Below, piece by piece: positions 1-9,312 of a stretch of DNA of 64,000 nt (the stretch's first letter is position 1; each line of letters begins with the position of its first letter). Position numbers and translations under genes: made by a program. Under the pieces are notes generated by a model. The model saw nothing but the letters and a program-made list of their open reading frames with translations, was not told the origin of the DNA and did not search any database. Location: positions 4,588,001 through 4,652,000 of the forward strand of contig CP079103.1 in assembly GCA_019285755.1 (NCBI GenBank), written 5' to 3'. The DNA comes from Chitinophaga sp. E66 (lineage in GTDB: Bacteria; Bacteroidota; Bacteroidia; Chitinophagales; Chitinophagaceae).

Positions 1-250
1 CCCTGACGCATTTCCTCTTCTACCCCGCCCTCGCCCTGGCACTGTTTTACACGCCTATGCTGTACTTCACGCTGGGCATCTGGGGCTCCGCATCATCGTT
101 CAGACCATCATCTCCGGCTTCGCGCTAAAAACCCTCGACGAGCGCGATCTGTTCTGGTACGTTTGGCTGATGGACATTCTCATGTTCCTATATTATGTTA
201 TCTTCACGCCCGCATTGTTCTTCGCGAAAGGAAAGAACAAGTGGAAATAG
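1..250 (+). CDS. C-terminal end of a membrane glycosyltransferase (partial, 5' truncated)
   Basis: Only the 3' end lies in the window. It reads as two hydrophobic membrane segments, with a short loop (KTLDERDLFWYVWLMD) between them, and ends in a lysine-rich tail (FAKGKNKWK) before TAG. One apparent base loss near position 85-95 changes frame. This layout, directly before rsmG, resembles the C-terminal membrane part of Bacteroidota family 2 glycosyltransferases (family inference). The catalytic domain lies outside the window, so the substrate cannot be guessed. The stop is one base from the rsmG start, suggesting co-transcription. Confidence 0.5.
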   Translation, partial: PDAFPLLPRPRPGTVLHAYAVLHAGHLGLRIIVQTIISGFALKTLDERDLFWYVWLMDILMFLYYVIFTPALFFAKGKNKWK

Positions 251-251
251 C

Positions 252-864
252 ATGGAGCAGATTTTACAGTATTTCAGTGATTTTACCCCCGGCAAATGGA
301 GCAATTCCAGCAGCTGGGGCCTTTATACAAAGAGTGGAACGAGAAGATCAACGTGATCTCCCGCAAGGACATCGATTCCCTCTACGAAAAGCATGTACTC
401 CATTCCTGGCCATCGCCGCCGTAGCGGATCTGCCCGCCGGCCTGCAGGTGGTGGACCTGGGCACAGGGGTGGCTTCCCGGCATCCCGCTGGCTATTTTCT
501 TTCCCGAAGTGAAGTTTCACCTGGTAGATTCCATCAATAAAAAGCTGAAAGTGGTGGAAGCGGTAGCCGAAGGCCTCGGTCTTCAGAACGTTACCGTTCA
601 GCATACCCGGGTGGAGGATATCAAAAACCGGAAGTTCGACCTGGTGGTATCCCGTGCCGTAGCGCCCTTAAAGACCTCTGGCGGTGGAGCAAACCTTTGA
701 TTAAAAAGCCCTCCGCAGGCGGCCCCACCGGCCTCATTTGCCTCAAAGGCGGCGACCTGGCGGCTGAGATCAGCGAAAGCGGCGTACGCCCCAGGATGGT
801 GCCCATCTATAAACTCTTTCCCGAAGAATTTTTCCAGGAAAAATACGTGGTGTCTGTACAGTAA
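252..864 (+). CDS. rsmG: 16S rRNA (guanine(527)-N7)-methyltransferase RsmG (GidB), frame-broken
   Basis: RsmG methylates N7 of G527 in 16S rRNA using S-adenosylmethionine. Merging frames gives about 205 residues, the usual length. It begins MEQILQYFSDFTP, then LYKEWNEKINVISRKD and the SAM-binding region VVDLGTG followed by a glycine-rich turn, LVDSINKKLKVVEAVA, and VVSRAVAPL. At least four frame changes are present. Two can be explained in the motif: the expected GTGGGFPGIP needs one more G near 440-446 and one more G near 478. It follows the glycosyltransferase by one base, and its stop abuts the stop of the converging metal exporter. Identity is secure; the breaks look like base-loss errors. 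Confidence 0.85.
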
Positions 865-1762
865 TCAGAACCCTACGTCCTCATCTGTATGCTGGTATTC
901 AGTTTCCAGCGTGGCATGAACGATATTGAGCGATTCGAGCATATGCTTGAGGTCGTGCCTGACCCTGTCCACTTCATCGCCCGTGAGCCCTTTTGCGATG
1001 GTGACGTGTGCCGTTAAGGCGTTTTCTGTGGTGCTGACCGCCCAGATATGAACGTGGTGCATATCGATCACCCCGGAATGCTCCTTGCCTGTTCCTGCAC
1101 CTTTTCCACCGTAATACCCTCCGGGACGCCGTCCATCGAAAGCCGCAGGCTGGCTGTCATGAGCCCCAGGTGCTGATAACGATCACGACCATTACGGCCA
1201 GGCTCACCACGGCATCTATCCAGTACCAGTGGGCATAGAGGATGATAAGCCCCGCAACCACGGTACCCAAAGAAACGAGGGCATCTGCCACCAGGTGGAG
1301 GTATGCTCCCTTGACGTTCAGGTCTTTATCTTTATCTTTCAGGAACAGCAGCGCCGAAACAGTGTTAACGACGATGCCTACCCCGGCAACGATGGCGACC
1401 GTTCCGCCCTGGAGCGGCACGGGGTGCCGGAGTCGGCGGAATGCCTCATAACCGATGGCGCCGACGGCCACCAGGAGAATTACGGCATTTAATAATGAGA
1501 TGAGGATGGTACTTTTTCGGTAGCCGTACGTATATCTGGAAGACGGCGGGATGCGCGCCAGGCGGAAGGCGACCATAGACAGGCCCAGGCTGGCCACGTC
1601 GCTGAGGTTATGGCCCGCGTCGGAAAGGAGGGCCAGCGAGCCTGTAGCCACGCCGGCAGCGGCTTCCACGGTCACGAAAAGCAGGTTGAGGCCGATCCCG
1701 ATGAGAAAGGCGCGGTTTAGCTGGCCGGAGACCGGGGTGTGGGAATGGGCGTGGTCGTGCAT
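865..1762 (-). CDS. Cation diffusion facilitator (CDF) family metal efflux transporter
   Basis: An inner-membrane proton-driven exporter of divalent cations, probably Zn2+ (family knowledge). The start is histidine-rich (MHDHAHSHTP). The transmembrane metal-site motifs are visible: SDAGHNLSD in TM2 and HLVADALVS in TM5, each an HxxxD pair. A histidine-rich KDKDKDLN loop lies before TM5. The cytoplasmic C-terminal domain begins IDMHHVHIW and ends TEYQHTDEDVGF. Two frame changes flank 1072-1157; adding one G to each of two G runs restores a continuous protein of about 300 residues. CzcD/ZitB-like is the best label, but metal specificity cannot be read from sequence. Confidence 0.85.
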
Positions 1763-1841
1763 GATCTAAAATTACAAGACCCGGTAAAAAAGTTCGAAAA
1801 ACCTACAATATGCATGCCGCCAGTTCGTCTTTAACCATAAG

Positions 1842-2431
1842 ATGAACGAGTGGCTCTCCATAAAAAAACCAATGGCCCTGGAACAGAACGAACGTATACA
1901 GCGTACGGTGGAAAAAGAACGCCAACGGCTCCTGCAATTCATCCGCAAGCGGGTGGACGACAGCGCCGATGCGGAAGATATTCTGCAAGACGTGCTATAC
2001 CAGTTCACCCAGTACCTCCGCGGAGGCTCGCCTATTGAATCCCTCACCGGCTGGCTCTTTGCCGTAGCCCGCAACCGTATTACCGACTGGTTCCGCAAAA
2101 GAAGGAAGACCGCTTCTCCGACCACGCACTCGAGGGCGCGGAAGGCGACGGGCCCCTTTACCTGTCAGATATCCTGGCCGACGCCAACTCCCGGACCGAT
2201 GAGCCCATGCTCCGCAAGTTTATGTCGGAAGCAATTACCGAAGCCATCGACGAACTGCCGGAAGATCAACGGTTTGTGTTTTTGCAACATGAGGTGGAAG
2301 GGAAACCGTTCAAGGAAATTTCGGAGATCACCGGCGTGCCCGTTAACACGCTGCTCTCCCGCAAGAGATACGCCGTGCTTTACCTCCGGGAAAGGCTCGC
2401 GCAATTGTACAACGAACTGAAAAACGCATAA
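1842..2431 (+). CDS. ECF-type RNA polymerase sigma factor
   Basis: An alternative sigma factor of the sigma-70 ECF class. Region 2 is clear (RKRVDDSADAEDILQDVLYQF, then GWLFAVARNRITDWFRKRR). Region 4 follows in a second frame (AIDELPEDQRFVFLQHEVEG, FKEISEITGVPVNTLLSRK). One frame change at about 2105-2120 joins the halves to about 195 residues, a normal length. The start could instead be ATG 1872 (MALEQNERIQ), which looks more like the family N-terminus. No anti-sigma factor is adjacent. The next gene starts two bases after the stop and encodes a small membrane protein, which might act as its partner (inference). Confidence 0.8.
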
Positions 2432-2433
2432 AA

Positions 2434-2811
2434 ATGAGGCACAATAAACGTTTTATAGGATTGAAAGTAGCCGGCTTTATAGTACTGGGCGCAGCCTGCG
2501 TCATCGCCCTGGGATTCGCCGTGATGCTGCTCTGGAACTGGCTGGTGCCCGAGCTGTTCCATGGCCCCGTTATCACCTTCTGGCAAGCGCTGGGCCTGTT
2601 CATCCTCTGCAAGATACTCTTCGGCGGGTTTATGAAGGATCATGACAAGAAAAACGCCTGGAAAAGAAGGAAATGGGAACGGATGCAATCGAAGATGGAA
2701 CATATGACTCCCGAAGAGAAAGAGCGCCTGAAAAGCCATTTCGACCGCTGCGGCTGGGGCAGAAGATGGGAACGCGACGAAGAAAAGCCGGCGGAAAAGC
2801 CAGCTGAATAA
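2434..2811 (+). CDS. Small two-helix membrane protein downstream of the ECF sigma factor
   Basis: A 125-residue protein with two hydrophobic segments (about residues 10-35 and 45-65) and a highly charged cytosolic-looking tail, WKRRKWERMQSKMEH, TPEEKERLKSHFDR and a lysine/glutamate-rich end. It starts two bases after the sigma-factor stop, so the pair is almost certainly one transcription unit. I do not recognise a named domain. A role as membrane-bound regulator or sensor of the sigma factor is possible from position only. Confidence 0.65.
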   Translation: MRHNKRFIGLKVAGFIVLGAACVIALGFAVMLLWNWLVPELFHGPVITFWQALGLFILCKILFGGFMKDHDKKNAWKRRKWERMQSKMEHMTPEEKERLKSHFDRCGWGRRWERDEEKPAEKPAE

Positions 2812-2836
2812 CCACTCACCTTCCAAAACCTAACAT

Positions 2837-3091
2837 ATGCAACGCCATCTCTCCGTAACCGAAGAAACCCGTATTGGCATATTCAAGACCAATATCGGCA
2901 CCATGAAAGCCCGTAAACACATTATCAGCGCAATTTGTAATACCTTTGAAGTAACGTCCTGCAACGTGGACATCGAAGATTGCGACCGGGTGCTCCGCGT
3001 CGTGGATATGAAAGTCGGCGAGGAGTCGATGATCCGCTTCGTCCGCGATCAGGGCTTCGAATGTGATGTGTTGGAATGCACCCTCCCGATT
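2837..3091 (+). CDS. Heavy-metal-associated (HMA)-like small protein without the CxxC motif
   Basis: Starts MQRHLSVTEETRIGIFKTNI and shows the beta-alpha-beta-beta-alpha pattern of HMA/ferredoxin-fold proteins: IGIFKTNIGTMKARKHI, FEVTSCNVDIEDCDRVLRV, EESMIRFVRDQGFECDVLE. The first loop has GTMKARK where metallochaperones carry CxxC, so metal binding is doubtful. In the sequence as given the frame runs straight into the following DinB protein. The natural stop is not visible; the nearest stops in the other two frames are at 3120 and 3124, so a base loss near 3080-3090 is likely. A genuine fusion is the alternative. Confidence 0.5.
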
Positions 3092-3651
3092 ATGCAACAA
3101 CCAGAAATTCAGCAACTCCTAGATAAAAGCTTCACCGATTTTTCCGACTTCGTGGGCTCCCTTTCCGATCATCGCTTTATCGTTTCGCCGGAAGGCAAGT
3201 GGTCTGCCGGGCAGCAGCTGGACCACCTCATCCGCAGCGCCAAACCCGTCAACAAGGCCCTGGGCATGCCAGGTTCTTCCTCCGCTGGTTCGGAAAACCC
3301 GCCAAAGCGTCCCGCAGCTTCGAAGAAATACGCGATGCATACCGCCGGCTGCTCCAGCACGGCGCCGTGTCTACCCGCCCGTACATCCCTCCCGTAACGG
3401 AAATCGGGCAGCGCGACACCCTCCTGCGGCAATTCGACCAGCAGAAAACGAAGCTGATCAGCCAGGTCGGCAACTGGACAGAACAGGAGCTCGACCGCTA
3501 CCAGCTACCCCATCCCCTGCTGGGCAAACTCACCACCCGCGAGGTGCTGTACTTTACCATCTACCACAATTACCACCACCTCCACACCCTCCAGCTCCGC
3601 GAAAAGCCGGAACAACCCTGGCCTACCCAGCTCGAAAGGGTAATTTTTTAG
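3092..3651 (+). CDS. DinB-like (DinB_2/YfiT fold) protein
   Basis: About 186 residues after joining two frames near 3290. It starts MQQPEIQQLLDKSFTDFSDF, continues with GKWSAGQQLDHLI, the typical first helix containing a metal-ligand histidine, and ends with REVLYFTIYHNYHHLHTLQ, the conserved C-terminal histidine helix. Members are four-helix-bundle metal-binding proteins, some of them thiol transferases; the specific reaction is unknown. ATG 3092 is chosen because it marks the start of family similarity. It follows the HMA-like gene with no visible gap. Confidence 0.7.
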
Positions 3652-3739
3652 AAAATATTTCCCGGTGCATCAGGGTAAAGTTTCTCCCGCGTGTATTACT
3701 TTGTGTAAACGCGGGAGCGCCGCGCCTCATAACCTGACA

Positions 3740-4308
3740 TTGGACAGTAACGGAAACAAATACCTGGTTTCGAACTTTCAGCATGTTTTTCATACCTGGT
3801 ACGAAAAGCTGCACCGTTATGCCTATACCTTGCTCAAAGATCCTGACGAAGCCAGCGATGCCGTTCAGGCCGTGTTTTCGAAGGTCTGGGAAAAGCAGGA
3901 ATTGCTGGAAGACGGGGAAAATCCGGGACCGTACCTGTACCGCGCCGTCCATAACCACTGCCTAAACCGCATCCGGAAGGAGGATTACGGCAGGAAATAC
4001 GCCAGCTGGCTGGCGCATCATGCAAACGGCATACATGCGGGAGACGCCGGCGGGAAGCTCGCAGTGGCAGAGTTAAGCGCCCGCATCGGGAAGCCCTGGA
4101 CGCACTGCCGCCGCAATGCCGCCTCATCTTCACGCTGAGCAGGGAACAGGGAAAGAAGTACGCGGAGATCGCCGAGGCGCTGTCTTTGTCCGTAAAAACG
4201 GTAGAGACGCAAATGAGCAAGGCACTGCGCATCCTACGGGAGAAGCTGGCCGATTACATCGCCATGGGCGGAGCGGCCTGTGTGTATATCGATAAATTAT
4301 TATCTTAA
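3740..4308 (+). CDS. FecI-like ECF sigma factor
   Basis: Region 2 is FHTWYEKLHRYAYTLLKDPD, EASDAVQAVFSKVWEKQELL and YLYRAVHNHCLNRIRKE. Region 4 (LIFTLSREQGKKYAEIAEA, LSLSVKTVETQMSKALRILR) lies in another frame, with the switch at about 4060-4110. The merged length is about 190 residues. TTG 3740 (L/M-DSNGNKYLV) is preferred because the upstream in-frame residues look non-coding; ATG 3665 is the longer alternative. It is followed by a FecR anti-sigma gene, so it forms the usual cell-surface signalling pair of Bacteroidota. Confidence 0.82.
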
Positions 4309-4315
4309 ATCCGGT

Positions 4316-5281
4316 TTGAGCGCACAACCACATATCACCGTTACCGACGAACTGCTCGTCAGATACCTGGCCGGAGAGGCCGGTCCTGAAGAAGCGATGG
4401 CCGTTGGGGAGTGGCTGGATACACCCGCCAACGCAGCGGCATTCCAACAGCTGCAGCAGGTATGGAACACCGCCGGCCCAGGGACCCCTTACCGCCGGCC
4501 GGACGTTTCAGCCGAATGGGAACGCTGGCATAAGCAGCACGGGGCGCCCCGGCCCGTCCGCCGCATCTGGCCCCGCTGGGCCGCCGCGGCGGCCGTGGTA
4601 TTGCTGGCGGGCGGCGCGTGGTTCCTCCTGCAAAAGAACACAACCCAGGAGGCTGCCGTTTATGAAGCCGGACTGCGCCAGCAACGATATGCACTATCAG
4701 ACGGCTCCGAAGCCACGCTCGAGCCCGGCGCGCAGCTTACGTTCGGGAAAACGCCGGAGGGAGAACGGACGGCAATGCTTTCCGGCAGCGGCGCCTTCCG
4801 GGTGGCATCTGATCCGGAACATCCCTTTACCGTACAGGCAAGCCCGCTCACCATCCGGGTAGTGGGTACCGCCTTCGATATCCGCCGGTTCACAGACAGC
4901 ATCACCGTCGCCGTCAGCGAAGGCGCTGTGATGGCGAGCGGGCCTGCAGACAGCATGTTGCTGAAAGCCGGCATGAAAGGCGTCTACCTCCTGAAAGCCC
5001 AACGTTTTTCCCATAATAAACCCGTTTCGCCCGGTGTACTGCCCTCGAAGACGGTGTTTGATTTCAATGACACCCCGCTTGGAGAAGTCGTGCAAACGCT
5101 CTCCAGGTCCTACGGCATTCCCGTGGCACTCGATTACCCCGCGCTGGCCAATTGCAGGATCACTGCCGCATTCAACGACAAACCGCTGGATTACGTGCTG
5201 ACCGTGATCACGGAATCCCTGCGGCTGGAATACCGCAAAGCCAATGACACGGTTTACATTTATGGAAATGCATGCGACTAA
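4316..5281 (+). CDS. FecR family anti-sigma factor
   Basis: An inner-membrane regulator of the preceding FecI-like sigma factor. The cytosolic N-terminal part (VTDELLVRYLAGEAGPEEA, WLDTPANAAAFQQLQQVW) precedes one membrane helix (about residues 88-106, WAAAAAVVLLAGGAWFLL). The periplasmic FecR domain follows: RYALSDGSEATLEPGAQL, GSGAFRVASDPEHPF, VVGTAFDIRRF, VAVSEGAV. The C-terminal part (FNDTPLGEVVQTLSRSYG) is the common DUF4974/STN-like extension. The frame is intact. TTG 4316 lies seven bases after the sigma stop; ATG 4280 is an alternative that overlaps the sigma gene. Confidence 0.88.
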   Translation: MSAQPHITVTDELLVRYLAGEAGPEEAMAVGEWLDTPANAAAFQQLQQVWNTAGPGTPYRRPDVSAEWERWHKQHGAPRPVRRIWPRWAAAAAVVLLAGGAWFLLQKNTTQEAAVYEAGLRQQRYALSDGSEATLEPGAQLTFGKTPEGERTAMLSGSGAFRVASDPEHPFTVQASPLTIRVVGTAFDIRRFTDSITVAVSEGAVMASGPADSMLLKAGMKGVYLLKAQRFSHNKPVSPGVLPSKTVFDFNDTPLGEVVQTLSRSYGIPVALDYPALANCRITAAFNDKPLDYVLTVITESLRLEYRKANDTVYIYGNACD

Positions 5282-6535
5282 TCGATTGCTGCGATGGTGG
5301 CCCTTCATACTGATACTGTTCACTTTGCCTTCCGCTGGGCAGGACGTACTGCGTAAACGGGTGACGCTGCCGGCAGTCCGGTTCAGCGCGGAGCAATTAC
5401 GCAAGGAAATCTCCCGGCAGACGGGGCTCCAGTTTTCCTTTGGCCCTTCCACCATCCATCCACATCAACCCATCAAGCTGACGCGCAACATCTTCACCAC
5501 GAAAGAATTGCTGGATATCATGCAGATGCAGCTGAAAGCAGCGTACAAGCTGTACGGTGATCACGTCATCTTCACTAAGCGTATTGTTTCGAAGTCACCG
5601 GGCACGAACACCGCCACGGGTAAAGCGCAGCCGTTGCTGAATGGCAAGCTAAATTCACCGGGCACTATGAAGCCTTCTGTGGATGTGAAGGGAGCAACTG
5701 GCAATGCACTTTCATCCAACCGCAACACGAATAACACTCCCATAAAGTCTGCCTCTAATACTACACAAGCCGCCGTTAATAGTGATTCAACATCAGCTAA
5801 TATCGCGATCATCATCTCCCGGACAAATTCAAACCCACCGGCAGCCCTTGCTACCGCCCGGGCAGACGAGCGCCTCCGGCAAACGGCCTACCGTTCTGCA
5901 CCGCTACGCAATGCGATACCAGGTAAATTGACAGGCGCGGGGAACTTGTCTTCGGCAACTATACAAAGCACACGCCGTAATAAGAAAGAAAACAAAATCT
6001 TCACCCGGTATACCACTGTGGGCATAGAAGTCACGGAATACTTCATTGCCAACGCCGTTTTCAAAGGAGGAATTCCCTTTCTGCACGGCATCATCGGGTA
6101 CAGCAGCAACGTCAGCCATGGCTCACTTCGTTATGGAGCCGGCGCCCGTTATTCGTTCAATGAGACCTGGCACGCACAGGCCAGCTTCACCTCCGGGAAA
6201 GTCGTCAAGAATTTCCAGGCAGACTCTGCCGGCTTCGGCAGCAAATGGGTGGAAATCACTGAAAGACTGCACCGCATCGGCCTACAGGCGGAGCGCACGG
6301 TCGGGAAACGATGGTCTTTGGTGGCAGGGGTTTCTGGAACATGCTCAACAGGATCAATACCGAAAGCTGGCAGCGCCTGGCGCCGGGTGACCGCATCTTC
6401 AATGAACCGGTTCCTGCACAGGGATACAGGGCGGTTAAACCTCTCTACACCACCTCCTCCACATTCGATGCGGAGAGCAAAACCTGGAAGGATAGCTGGC
6501 CGGGTATTCAGTTCGGGGCATACTTACGTTTCTGA
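5262..6535 (+). CDS. STN-domain outer-membrane protein linked to FecI/FecR
   Basis: It overlaps the fecR stop by about 20 bases (ATG 5262 or 5268). There is a signal peptide (LLRWWPFILILFTLPSAGQ), then an STN domain at about residues 35-100 (FSAEQLRKEISRQTGLQFSF, FTTKELLDIMQMQLKAAYKL). A low-complexity Asn/Thr/Ser/Ala-rich linker of roughly 150 residues follows, then a C-terminal region with alternating beta-strand pattern (SLRYGAGARYSFNETWHAQ, WPGIQFGAYLRF) ending in Phe, as in outer-membrane barrels. One frame change near 6345. STN domains receive FecR-type signals. Here the usual plug and 22-strand TonB barrel are missing, so it is not a standard TonB receptor. Confidence 0.7.
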
Positions 6536-6605
6536 TTTATTTTACAATCGCTTCAGGGTATAGGGATTTCTGCGTGTGTTACTACGTAACCAACACAGAG
6601 AAACC

Positions 6606-7617
6606 ATGTACATCTCGCTAAGACAGCATTTCAAAAAATGGTTCTATCACGCCCCCGTCCTGTGGCCCTTCATCGAAACGCTGCAAGGCCTCGTGTATGT
6701 GGCAGACTATTTTTATTATTACCGCATGCCTGGTCACAAGAGCCGTCTCAGCGTCCGGGAGATCAATATTGAGTTTGCCAGCCAGTGCAACCTGCGCTGC
6801 ACCTTCTGCTCGCTCGATCACTTCAAGCCAAAACAATCCATCAGTGAGGAAACGCTGGAGCTATTCTTTTCACAGATGCTTGCAGACGCCCGCTTCCGGA
6901 AAGTGGAAGTCATCAATCTCCATAACGGCGGGGAAATCCTGCTCCATCCAGGCGGCTGGAGATGCTGGCAGTAATCGGCAAATACAAAAACAGGCCCGCG
7001 CCCTGCGCCTCCCCTTCCCGGAAATCCGGATGCTGACCAACGGCATGCTGCTCCGGGAGAAACTGGCGGAAGACATCCTGCAATTGGGTGTGGTAGACGT
7101 TATCGGCCTCAGCTTCGACGGCGGCACCCCGGAGGCTTTCGAAGCTATGCGCACCAATGCAGTTTGGCCCGTCTTCTTTCAGAACGTCAAAAACCTCCAT
7201 GCCGTGAATACCCGGCTAGGCAAGCCCGCCCGGATATATGGGATTACCTGCATACCGGCAGACAAACCCCTGCACGCCAAATGGATGCATCCCGAATTCC
7301 GGGAACTGTACGATGTGCTCGACTGGTTCGAACTGCGGCGGCTGCACAACTGGGCAGGCGAAATATCATCTGTGGCAGTGCGGGAAAAGCGACATAAGAT
7401 TGGCTGCAGCATGTTGATGAAACAGATGGTATTGTTGCCTAACGGCGATATCACCGTCTGTTGCAGCGACCTCAACAGCAAGGGCGTAGTGGGCAACCTC
7501 CAGCAGCAAGACCTGGTATCCATCCTGCATTCAGAGAACCGCAAGCGATACCTGAACCTGCTGCTACGACGCCGTAAATCCCAACTTGATCTCTGCCGCG
7601 AATGCGAAACTTTCTAA
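6606..7617 (+). CDS. Radical SAM protein with SPASM-type C-terminus
   Basis: A radical-SAM enzyme. After an N-terminal hydrophobic stretch (FYHAPVLWPFIETLQGLVYV) comes the cluster motif CNLRCTFC (CX3CX2C) at about residue 62, NLHNGGEILLHP, MLTNGMLL and GLSFDGGTPEAFEAMR. The C-terminal part has GCSMLMKQMVLLPNGDITVC, a second Cys and LCRECETF, typical of SPASM auxiliary clusters. One frame change near 6950. Merged length is 337 residues. Substrate unknown. It converges on an acyltransferase/methyltransferase pair only 13 bases away, so a joint modification pathway is possible but unproven. Confidence 0.8.
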
Positions 7618-7630
7618 CAGGCGCTGCCCA

Positions 7631-8272
7631 TCATTGCCAGCTGACGGCAATACGCTCCGATCGTTTCCCTAACTTTTCATCCGGCACGAAGTTCTCCGGA
7701 TAAAACCGTAAGCACGGCGAACCCACCCGCTGGAGGTATGCGACGTTATTGCCATCCAGTACCATGGGGCTGACCATCATCCCATCCGGATGCAGGAAGG
7801 GATTACCGTACCGCATGAATCCCACTTTGAGAAAAAGCGCTTCATATACCGGCGCGCATTCCATCAGCAGCAGGGACCGGTTGTTACGTAATACTTCGTG
7901 GAAAGCGGTAGTCACGAGCTCCATAAATATCCTGGAGCCCCGGCACCGGGATGAAACGATCATCCGGGATGCTACAATGGCCTGGCTGCGCAGCTGAAAC
8001 CGGTCGATCAGCGATACGCTGAAACGTTGCAGGAAAACCGGCTCCCGGATATCTTCGAAAACATTGACACGCGCCGTTCCTGTCACGCGGTTATCCTGTA
8101 GTTTCACGAACAGCCAGCCGGAATCATCCAGCGGTTCATGGACACGTTGTTGGAGGTGATCCGCATAAGTAGGATGTTTCCCCTGCTCGGTTACGAGCAC
8201 GTCGTAACGAAAACGGAAGATCGCATCCCGCAACTTTTCGTCGCGGGCGTTAACAATAAAAGCCTGGTTCAT
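7631..8272 (-). CDS. FeeM-like N-acyl amino acid synthase / GNAT-fold acyltransferase
   Basis: Intact 213-residue protein. The pattern FRFRYDVLVTEQGKHPTYAD, GWLFVKLQDNRVTGTARVNV, ASRMIVSSRCRGSRIFMELV and CAPVYEALFLKVGFMRYGNP matches the autoinducer-synthase-like branch of the GNAT fold, as in FeeM N-acyl tyrosine synthase (family recall). Such enzymes transfer a fatty acyl group from acyl-ACP or acyl-CoA to an amino acid or similar amine. The acceptor cannot be told. It lies 11 bases downstream of the methyltransferase gene on the same strand, so the two are probably co-transcribed. Confidence 0.65.
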   Translation of the reverse strand: MNQAFIVNARDEKLRDAIFRFRYDVLVTEQGKHPTYADHLQQRVHEPLDDSGWLFVKLQDNRVTGTARVNVFEDIREPVFLQRFSVSLIDRFQLRSQAIVASRMIVSSRCRGSRIFMELVTTAFHEVLRNNRSLLLMECAPVYEALFLKVGFMRYGNPFLHPDGMMVSPMVLDGNNVAYLQRVGSPCLRFYPENFVPDEKLGKRSERIAVSWQ

Positions 8273-8283
8273 ATTTGTTGTAA

Positions 8284-9061
8284 CTATGGTGCCGTCGCAG
8301 AAATGCAGTATACGCCCGCCATGCCATGATATGAAGCGGTACGGTTCTCCATCGTACGCAAAACTTCGTCATACAGTTCCTTCCCCCGGCGCCTGATTGG
8401 CCCGGAAGGAGACCGCGATATCCAGGAAGTGTTGCATGCCCACCAATGCCGACGAAAAAGGCAGCACCTCAATCTTCATATCGGTGAACCCTGCTGCGCT
8501 CAAATACAGCGGCAACCGTTTCCCAACAAGGCGATCGCCTCCCAAACCGGCCTGGTATTCAATCCCTGCACGGACCAGCTGATCGAACGCCGGAATGGAT
8601 GGCTCCATGAACAACCAATCGTCATTCACGTCGATGATGCATACCCGGCCTCCAGGCCGGAGGTTCATGCGTATCTGCTCCAATGCCGCTTCCACCCTGT
8701 CCAGATGTTGAAATACGAGCCGTGCGAAGATGAAATCAGACGGCTTCAATCCTGAAAGGTCGTAAACTGACTTCTCCTGGAAATTAAGTCCAGGCACCGC
8801 ATACGTCGACCGTGCCTGTTCTATGAATGCAGCATGCACATCAATACCGGTTACACTTTCTGCGCCCGCCATGCATGCAATGGCATATGCCATTTTACCC
8901 TGGCCACAGCCAAGTTCGATAACATGTTGTCCGGGTGCAAGACCATGTCTGGCAAGCATTAATAGCTCCTCCTGTTCGAGGATAGCCGCCTGCCGTGCAA
9001 GGCGCGCGGCTTCCATAGAGAAATCTATAAAGCCCGCAGGGCTGTAAGAATTCGCTGGCAT
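8284..9061 (-). CDS. SAM-dependent class I methyltransferase
   Basis: The Rossmann SAM site is plain: HVIELGCGQGKMAYAIACMA (motif I), VTGIDVHAAFIEQAR (motif II), DFIFARLVFQHLD and LRPGGRVCIIDVNDDW. The first frame runs to about 8390; a frame change then leads to KELYDEVLRTMENRTASYHG and a stop at 8284, giving about 258 residues. The methyl acceptor is unknown. It is the first gene of a two-gene unit with the FeeM-like acyltransferase and has a perfect TAnnTTTG element about 100 bases upstream. Confidence 0.75.
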
Positions 9062-9162
9062 AAGGGTACGATAACTGGCGTATAAAATTAGATCCGGAGG
9101 CGTGCTTTGGGGTGAGTGAAGTGACGGTCCGACAAGACGCCCAATGCTGATTTACCTCTTGA

Positions 9163-9170
9163 CAAAGGTA
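9163..9170 (-). promoter_or_regulatory. Bacteroidota -7 element (TACCTTTG) for the methyltransferase gene
   Basis: Reading the minus strand gives TACCTTTG, an exact match to the TAnnTTTG -7 consensus of Bacteroidota housekeeping promoters, about 100 bases before the methyltransferase start. No good TTTG -33 box is visible at 17-20 bases upstream, so support rests on the -7 box and position. The rest of 9062-9312 holds only this element, a short AGTCCGGACT palindrome near 9241 and the terminator below. Confidence 0.45.
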
Positions 9171-9265
9171 AGCTGAAACGCTGTTGAGGGTGTTTTTTCG
9201 ACCGGTCCAATTACCGGTTAAACCTGCTAAAATGCAATTTCAGTCCGGACTGCAATGTGTAAACA

Positions 9266-9292
9266 TAAAAAAGGCCCCCGTTGCCGGGGCCT
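9266..9292 (-). terminator. Rho-independent terminator of the M1 peptidase gene
   Basis: Perfect 7-bp inverted repeat AGGCCCC (9272-9278) / GGGGCCT (9286-9292). On the minus strand the hairpin is followed by six T (complement of 9266-9271). It lies about 20 bases after the M1 peptidase stop at 9313, an ideal terminator position. Confidence 0.85.
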
Positions 9293-9312
9293 CTTCCATA
9301 TAAAGTCTCCTG

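Noticed and set aside
252..864. rsmG and other frame-broken housekeeping genes as pseudogenes
   Set aside because: Breaks affect nearly all genes, including essential ones, and are explained by loss of one base in runs; the protein sequences around them are fully conserved.
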